Assembly (NCBI RefSeq): GCF_000835495.1
Contig: NW_015622545.1
Span: 558,001 to 622,000, forward strand
DNA from: Cladophialophora immunda
Lineage: Eukaryota > Ascomycota > Eurotiomycetes > Chaetothyriales > Herpotrichiellaceae
Length of the DNA: 64,000 bases
Direction of reading: 5' to 3'
Of the stretch, positions 57,901-64,000 are shown piece by piece. Positions within the stretch are counted from its first letter, which is position 1, and each line of letters opens with the position of its first letter. The notes below the pieces were generated by a model. The model ran no database searches. It saw only the letters and a list, made by a program, of their open reading frames with translations, and was not told the origin of the DNA. A program made the translations under genes and the position numbers.

Positions 57901-59989
57901 ACCTCTGTATTGGATCGTATTCTGCATGCTTGTGGTGGAAGCCGAGTACCCTTCAAATGAGCTTCTGCCCCGGTGCGAGAAGCTCTGGCTTGAGTTCCTG
58001 GCACCCCAAAGACTGTCAGTTCGGAGTCGGACTCCTGTGTCAGGAAACGCCCGGGGCAGTTGTCAGTCTCTTTTTGAGACGGGAAAGGTGCTTTCCGAAG
58101 AGGTCTCGCAGGAGAAAGCTGTAGTTGAGCAGGGGCAGTCGAAAGATCCTTGAGCACCTGAGCACGCATTGGGACGCACGGGGGCAGCAGAGAGGGCTCA
58201 TTGGAATCTCCCAAAGGTGCCGTGGAGAGAGACAGAGAGCGCCGAGTGTTTGCCCATTTGCTGGATGGCGCAAGGATGGAGACGACACTGACTGACACTG
58301 ACACTGCGACACGACGGGGTGGAGATTTGGTCGGTGGTTGAACAGCTTCCAGCTGCGAACATGGCAAACTTCGGGTGTACCAGATGGACCATCCGGTGGC
58401 TTGATGTCTTATAGGGATGGACTACGCCGTGTTGGCTGGCAGACTCCTTGCTTGGTGGACAATTCCAGCAGTCTTGTGGCCCGTGCGTGCCTCGTCAAGT
58501 CGTAGCCAGCTCGCTAGTTAAGCGATGCAAGGCACCATCCGTGGCCCGTCGGTCTCCATTGTCTCCATAGCCAAAGTGAGTCCAAAGGCAAACCCCTCGC
58601 TTGAACCAAGAACACCACCTGTCAACTACCCTTCTCTTGTTTCTGCGCCTCCCTTCTGTTCCACAGCCATCTGTCCCTCCAGCGGGATGACTTGGGTGAT
58701 TTGCATGCGTGTGGGCCGAACTGGGTGGGATGAGATGAGGTGAGTTAGGTCAGGCTGGCAGGCTATCAGGCTGCTGGTGTGTCCGAGGAGGAGTGCAGGA
58801 GAAGGAGTCGTAAGGCTGGCGCGGGCCGCAAACTGCGCCCCATCCGTCTTTTCTCTCTCTTTTCCTCCCCTTCTCTCCCTCTCTCACTTTGACTTCATTC
58901 AGCCACCCGTCAAACGCGACCTTCCCCGGCATACTAGTGAGCAGAGGCGGGACTCCCTTGCTGACTCCCTATATTGTTATCCCATCTCATTGGACCAGCC
59001 AGACATGCAGACCTAGGGATATTCTTTCTAGTCGTCTGCTAAAATGCACCACCACAATTGTCCCCTCTCCTTCGATACCCACGGCCTTCCTCTTTGAACT
59101 GCGCCTGCTATTCGTAGCTCAAGCTGTCAAGCTGTCGGAAGATGCCTCGAAAACACCCTGCCTGCTCTTCGAGAGTGACGACGCCGCGGCCTCCCAACGA
59201 AACCTTTGACACCTATGCACACAGCCTGCCAGATCCAAACTCTGGTATACTCCTCCCCCCCGGTAGACCTTTCCGGTCCCGTTTGCCCCCTTCTATTACT
59301 CCTGTTTGAGCCAGTCCCTGAGCCCAACTTTTCCATCGCCGACCTCTTGCTTTTACCAGCCGATCTGTGCACTTGGTTCCCAGCACCTTGGGGAGGGAAA
59401 AGCAAGATACTCATAAGATTATACTCAAAATAAACAAGACGAGGCCAACCCCACTATTTTCCCAGATTTTTGGTGCCGATCTGCCTCGCGGAAGGAGGTG
59501 AACCGTACGATCTGAGCACAGGCGACCCCTCCTCCCATGGCGGTATATCTCTATGATCAACAGGGTAGTTGGCCCCTCGTCTCTGCATCTTGTGGCAGCA
59601 GTCGCGTGTCTCAGGGTCGAACTCCATAAAAGACCCTTGTTAGATGCATGCAAAAAGGTGGGAAGCTCCCTCCCCATTGTGGACGCCTTGGATCTATGTT
59701 GCTACATGCGGCACCCTGTCCTCCATTGAACCTTACACTGCCGATTGCTCCAATGATGGCACACCTTGAATTACGAGGTTGAACGACTGAGTGAGTGTCG
59801 GGACAAATACAAGGCCCTTGGCAGACTGTGATCTCCCTTACTTAGAGGAGAGAATGCCCGCCTCTCCGGCTCTCCTTTTTCTCTTTCTCTTTTCACAGAA
59901 AGATTCGTTCAGTTGTCCCCATCCGTGATCTCCGACCAGAGCCCTGAAATCTCCCCCTATTACCCTCACCGCAAGAACCAGCCGAAGAC
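54991..59989. other. 5.0-kb gene-poor region
   Basis: This is the longest stretch without a supported gene. The left end is the P450 promoter and the right end that of the Ras-fold gene. Frames at 54977-55360 and 55587-55889 (minus) have some protein-like composition but no recognisable domain, and I could not chain them. The remainder is made of short overlapping frames. I found no tRNA, transposase or terminal repeats. It may contain unrecognised non-coding transcripts or relics. Confidence 0.45.
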
Positions 59990-60656
59990 ATGGCGGGAAG
60001 AGTCAAGAAGTTCACCGTCGGCGTGTTCGGCGACCCGGGAGCGGGCAAAACAACACTCATCCATCAGGTAAGCCCGCGCTTTGGTCGGTGGGCCTGCACG
60101 TTGGGTGGGAGGTGATGATCACACTGACGTGTTGTTCGCTGGGACATTGTAGTATCTCTTCGGGCAATACCTTGAGGAGCACAAAAACATGGTGCACTAC
60201 GGCAAATGGGTCAACGTCGAGTCCGAGCTGATTGAGCTCGACATCATCGAGACGGGCAAGGACCCCATGGACTATCCCGAGTGCGACGCCATGATCTTCG
60301 TCTTCAGCACCTCGTCGTCGGCGACCTTCCACTCGGTGATGCGGTACCAGAACAGCCGCCGCCGGCTGATTGCCTTGGTCGGCACCATGACCGACTACCA
60401 TGGGCAGACGGTGGCATATGACGCCGGGCTCAACCTGGCCAAGTGCATGGGGGCCGGGTACTTCCACTTCTCCCCGCACCACGGCTGGGGCGTGCAGACG
60501 CCCTTTGAGTTCCTGCTCCGCCGCTTCGTCGTGCAGCAGCCCAAGCAGGTCGAGATCGTCCAGGTGCCCTCGATCAACGTATACCAGTGGGTGCGAGCCA
60601 AGTGGTACGTCCACCGCATTAAGAAGCCCAGGAGCAAGGTCTGGTACGACGACTAG
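59990..60656 (+). CDS. Atypical Ras-fold small GTPase-like protein
   Basis: Exons 59990-60067 and 60153-60656 (intron GTAAGC...TTGTAG, phase 0) encode 193 residues. The P-loop GDPGAGKTTL (residues 14-23) is intact. Where Ras proteins have DxxG, this one has LDIIETGKDPM. The NKxD position reads LVGTMTDYHG, and the SAK loop is replaced by YFHFSPHHGWG. The C-terminus is basic (WYVHRIKKPRSKVWYDD) with no CAAX cysteine. The fold and switch spacing (MVHYGKWVNVESELIELDII) fit a divergent Ras-like protein with weakened guanine specificity. Comparable orphan Ras-like proteins exist in fungi. The role is unknown, and nucleotide binding is inferred only from the P-loop. Confidence 0.82.
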
Positions 60657-62616
60657 ACTGGGACAAGGGATGTGGGATGGGGAACAAACCAGTTTTGACT
60701 CAAGAGTCAACAGGCGTCTCCTCGCACTGTCAATGAATGATGAACGATATATCACAGCCACCTAGACGCAACAGCCAACAATCCACCGACCCATCGACGG
60801 AAGGGATGAGATGATATGACACCTCGGCAGAAGAAACCGAATAACGAAATCTTTGAAACCAACGCGGAAGAAGAAAATAAACACACACACACAATCGAGG
60901 CATTACCATCGGAGGTTGTAGCTAGCAACTCCTCTTCCTCCTTTTTCCTCTTTCCTAACCCCTTCTTGCCCTCTCACGCCAGGGTAGGGGGTGGTTGAAC
61001 CTCTTGTACGACTTACGACCTTCACGACACACCCACACAATCGATCGACACAGCGACAGACTGACAGACGACATGGGCACGGACATCGATATGGACATTC
61101 ACATGGACACCACCGACCAGCCACAACACCTCCAGCGAGGCTTTCATTCGGCATTGGCGGTCATTATTTTCGGGCATTTCTATTTTGGCTTCAATCACTT
61201 TCTCTTTCCCCCTTTTTTCTTTCCCTTTCCATTTCACTTGATGCTGGGAATGATGGGACGGCCTGGATTGACGACGAGGAACGAGAAACCAAAGCGGGGC
61301 GTATGACTTGGGGCACTTGGAACCATGACTAGGGCACAACATCGGGAAGTTTTCATTAACTTTGTGAATCAACAAAACCCGCCTTGCGTACCAAGGGGCA
61401 AAAAGTTTCATCTCTATCTTTCTCTCTCTCTTTATTGTACTATTACCAACTATAGCTTCCGGGGTTCAGCATCCAGTATCTCACATAGAGGTACGGAGTA
61501 CATCTTATATCCAAAAGCCAACGACCAAACCCCTTCTTTTTGCGTCACAACTAACTTGGTCCTTGGTATCAGGCTGATGGGTTGGGTAGGGAGTCAAGAG
61601 GCTCGATCTCGACTTGTTTCATGGTGCTTGCTTGCTTGCTTGTTTGTTAGTTTGCTCGTTAGTTTGCTCGCTCGCCTGTTTGCTCGTTTGTTGCCCCCCC
61701 CCCTCTTCTCCCCCTCTAACCCTTCCTCTCCTCCACCCACCCCAACCCCCCGAAAAACAACCGGCGAGGAAATCCTGGCTCTTGGTGGCTGTTGGACGAT
61801 ACTGATGGCGGCAGAGAGACTAAACTACATTGGTCCAAGTAGGCATACCGAGTACGAGTAGAGAGCCCCAATTTACGAGGTACAGGTACAGGTACAGGTA
61901 CAACAGAGTTTGAATCACCTACCTGCGTGCTGGGTAGCTATGTAGATTTCTAGGTGGGTAGTCAGGCAGGCAGCCAGCTGTGTCACAGGCTCGTCACCGA
62001 AGCAAGGACACTCGCTCGATGGGTTCATCCTCTTTGTCAAGGAGACGACGACGACAACGACGACGACGACCGCTACCGCCACCACTATCGAGTTAGGTCT
62101 AGGTAGCCTGGTTCCGCTATCAACGCCACGTCGCTACCGGGAGGCACTGCTCACGGGTTCCAACACACACACACACACACACACTAACACCGTTGACGGC
62201 CGAGTCCAGCCTGACGGCAAGGTCGGACGGGGACATCTGCAACATCGAGGGACCCCAGATGGACAGAGAGGAGGACTCCTTTCTCTGCAACTGCCTGAAT
62301 ACAAAGGGACATACGGAAACGGAGTAGTCGAGGAGTCGAGCAGTCGAGCAGTCACCCCAAATCTGATCGTGTCTCCTTCGCTGGGGTTCAAAAGCAAAGT
62401 TGCCGGCATTATTGTGTAGAGTACCTATCAAAAAAAAAAATTCAAAAAAAAAACCACTGGCCCAGTATTCATTTCCCTCGAGATAGCAAGCGTCCTCTGA
62501 AAACATAGCACCTCGAGCATCTTCGCCTCGTCCCAAGAAACCTTTTGACCCCAAAATTTCGCCTGGATTCGTTCCGCTTGTCGCTTGCCGCTTGCCGCTT
62601 GCCGCTTGCCGCGCCC
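60657..62616. other. Convergent spacer rich in simple repeats, no gene seen
   Basis: Holds the 3' ends of the Ras-fold gene (plus) and the hydrolase (minus). It contains many simple repeats: TTGC/TTTG-type repeats at 61625-61695, (GTACAG)n at 61879-61903, (GAC)n at 62044-62070, (CA)n at 62163-62183 and A runs at 62431-62453. A tandem GCTTGCC heptamer lies at about 62574-62612. Frames here reflect these repeats and are not credible genes. Confidence 0.6.
62574..62612. repeat. Tandem heptamer (GCTTGCC)n
   Basis: About five near-perfect 7-bp units lie directly downstream of the hydrolase stop codon, which is on the minus strand at 62619-62617. A run placed this close to the stop would be in its 3' UTR. 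Confidence 0.85.
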
Positions 62617-64000
62617 TCAATTGGTGTGCTTGCTTGTTCGGAGCCTGATCCAATCGATCATCTCGTCGAGCAAGGCCGTCCCCACGAGACCCTGCATCAA
62701 CAAGCCGGTGTGGCCATGGGGAAAGATGCTCAGAGTGGCTTGACAACTCGCCGCCTCCAGGCGGGCCACGAAGTCTTCGCTTTCTCGACGTAAGATGTCG
62801 CCGGCCATGGCCACGACCTTGGTCGGGAAGGCCCGGGTGGACTCGATGGTCCGCTGGTCGGCGTAGATGGGACTGGCCCTCCAATTCTCCCTGGACCTGT
62901 CCCCGGGGCTCCGGAAGCACCGATCCTGAAAAAACCGCATGGTGGCGGGAGTCAGCCAGGGAGCGTCCCAGTTTGGCCGCCATCGTTCCTCGCACTCGGA
63001 CGTGTTGTCCAAGCTGGGAGCGACGAGGAGCAGGCCCGCTGGAGGGCGTTGTGCCGCCGACCATGCCAATGCGGTGGCAGCGGCCAGATTCCCGCCCCTG
63101 GTGATATCCAAATCAGCAAAGTCGATGTCAAACCCGAGGTCAGCACGCCTTACGATGATACGCCAGCAATGACCACCTCTTTCCTTCCCACTCGATTCTT
63201 GACCCAGTCTGCCATCACCATGGCGTCGTCATGTGGAATGGGGAACTCCTGCCGGCGGTAGGCACCAGTGAAAACTCGGCATCCACAACCTGCAGGAATG
63301 TCATGACACGGACGCGTGCGGGAGGAGGAAAGACTTACGAGCCGCAATCTGACTGAGTACATTGTTGTCTCCCGATATGTCTCCAAGCATCCAACCTCCC
63401 CCCGCGAACCACATAATGACCGGCAAGTCCCGCCGTTCGTGCCTGGGTATGAACTGTCTCACGCATAGACCAGACGGGAGATAGTGGTCGGTGGTGTCTA
63501 CGCCAGAGTGGAAATCCAAGTCTGTGCTAGTGTCGAATGGCGACATGGGCGTGAGACGGTTCTCCCACACACGAGGCGGATACCACTGCACGACTTCTTC
63601 GTGGAAAACTCTGAATGGGCCACACAGTTGTTGTGCAATATATGGCGCCAAAGGAGACAAGGGCACCCCTAGATATCTGGCCATGTTCCCCTCCACCCTA
63701 GGAGCAGACGGGTCCAGCCTGTCCTGCACCTCTCCAGCCGCGCTTGAGAGCATGATGACCCAGCGTGTGATGTGGTATTCGAGGTCCTGGATGGTGAACG
63801 GGATACCGAAGTACTCAGAAAACCATCGAGACATTGCCGCCACTGGCAGCGGCCGAGGCTGCAGACAGTTCCTGGTTATGGGTTGCGAGGTTGCCCCGAC
63901 GTAGATAATGGCCGCGTTCATCAGCCAATTGAAACGTATGGTCCATGATTTGCTGTGGCTGTCCTCGTACTCAGGATCATCAAGGAGCCCGCGGAGGTGA
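62617..64000 (-). CDS. HSL-type alpha/beta hydrolase (esterase/lipase), 5' end off the window
   Basis: Three visible exons: from the window edge to 63339, then 63289-63154 and 63097-62617 (introns GTAAGT...CTGCAG and GTAAGG...CACCAG). From the first in-window ATG (63921) the product is 399 residues. The frame continues open to 64000 (LLDDPEYEDSHSK), so the true start is probably outside. The oxyanion-hole motif is MWFAGGGWMLGD. The second splice creates the nucleophile elbow GVSSGGNLAAA (GxSxGG). Acid and base candidates are MAGDILRRES and FPHGHTG near the C-terminus. This fits the hormone-sensitive-lipase/arylacetamide-deacetylase group of esterases. Oddly, the first G of HGGG is preceded by Phe-Ala rather than His. 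Substrate unknown. Confidence 0.87.

Noticed and set aside
61325..61861. 178-codon plus-strand frame
   Set aside because: Produced by TTGC/TTTG and C-rich simple repeats; no domain.

Overview
The window looks like nuclear DNA of a filamentous ascomycete (Pezizomycotina). Most genes are interrupted by short GT-AG introns, many of 45-65 nt. The gene set is fungal (Eos1, Bzz1, Mba1/mL45, Dbp5, a BOR1-type transporter, an AIM9-type kinase relic, a microsomal P450), and there are no operons or Shine-Dalgarno sites. A member of the Eurotiomycetes, perhaps a black yeast, is possible, but that is only an impression. I see 22 protein-coding genes (two cut by the window ends), one clear pseudogene, one doubtful gene and several long gene-poor intervals. 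Exon boundaries were inferred by eye from splice motifs, reading phase and family similarity. Summed exon lengths are divisible by three in every complete gene model.

Layout. 1-8.6 kb: Ure2-like glutathione S-transferase (minus, 3' end missing), BOR1/bicarbonate-type anion transporter (plus), Eos1-like ER membrane protein (minus) and translation initiation factor eIF1 (minus). 9.4-11.7 kb: a seven-exon Asterix (PAT complex) homologue (minus), divergent from a mitochondrial Mba1/mL45 ribosome receptor (plus). 13.4-15.6 kb: C2H2 zinc-finger protein (minus). 19.3-25.3 kb: cystinosin (minus), cytochrome b561 membrane protein with a long disordered tail (plus), and an NADPH-type aldehyde reductase of the extended SDR family (minus) with a perfect 19-bp inverted repeat upstream. 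28.4-29.7 kb: disordered orphan protein (minus). 33.6-40.1 kb: classical-type SDR (plus), TCP11/Sok1-type protein (plus), dienelactone hydrolase (minus). 41.9-43.2 kb: decayed AIM9-like phosphotransferase. 43.9-51.8 kb: free methionine-R-sulfoxide reductase (plus), Dbp5 mRNA-export helicase (minus), Bzz1 F-BAR/SH3 protein (plus), single-pass cysteine-rich membrane protein (plus). 53.0-55.0 kb: cytochrome P450 (minus) with an altered heme motif. 60.0-60.7 kb: atypical Ras-fold GTPase (plus). 62.6-64 kb: HSL-type alpha/beta hydrolase (minus, 5' end off the window).

The genes do not form one pathway. Most are unlinked housekeeping genes: translation and mRNA export, ER and mitochondrial membrane biogenesis, vacuolar cystine export and actin patches. 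Scattered among them are accessory oxidoreductases and hydrolases. I found no convincing secondary-metabolite cluster, transposon, tRNA, rRNA or CRISPR array. The most notable features are the concentration of micro-exons (9-18 nt) in minus-strand genes, the AIM9 relic that has lost its catalytic loop, the 19-bp palindrome, the P450 Arg-to-Met change, and repeated Gly/Ala helices in the b561 tail.
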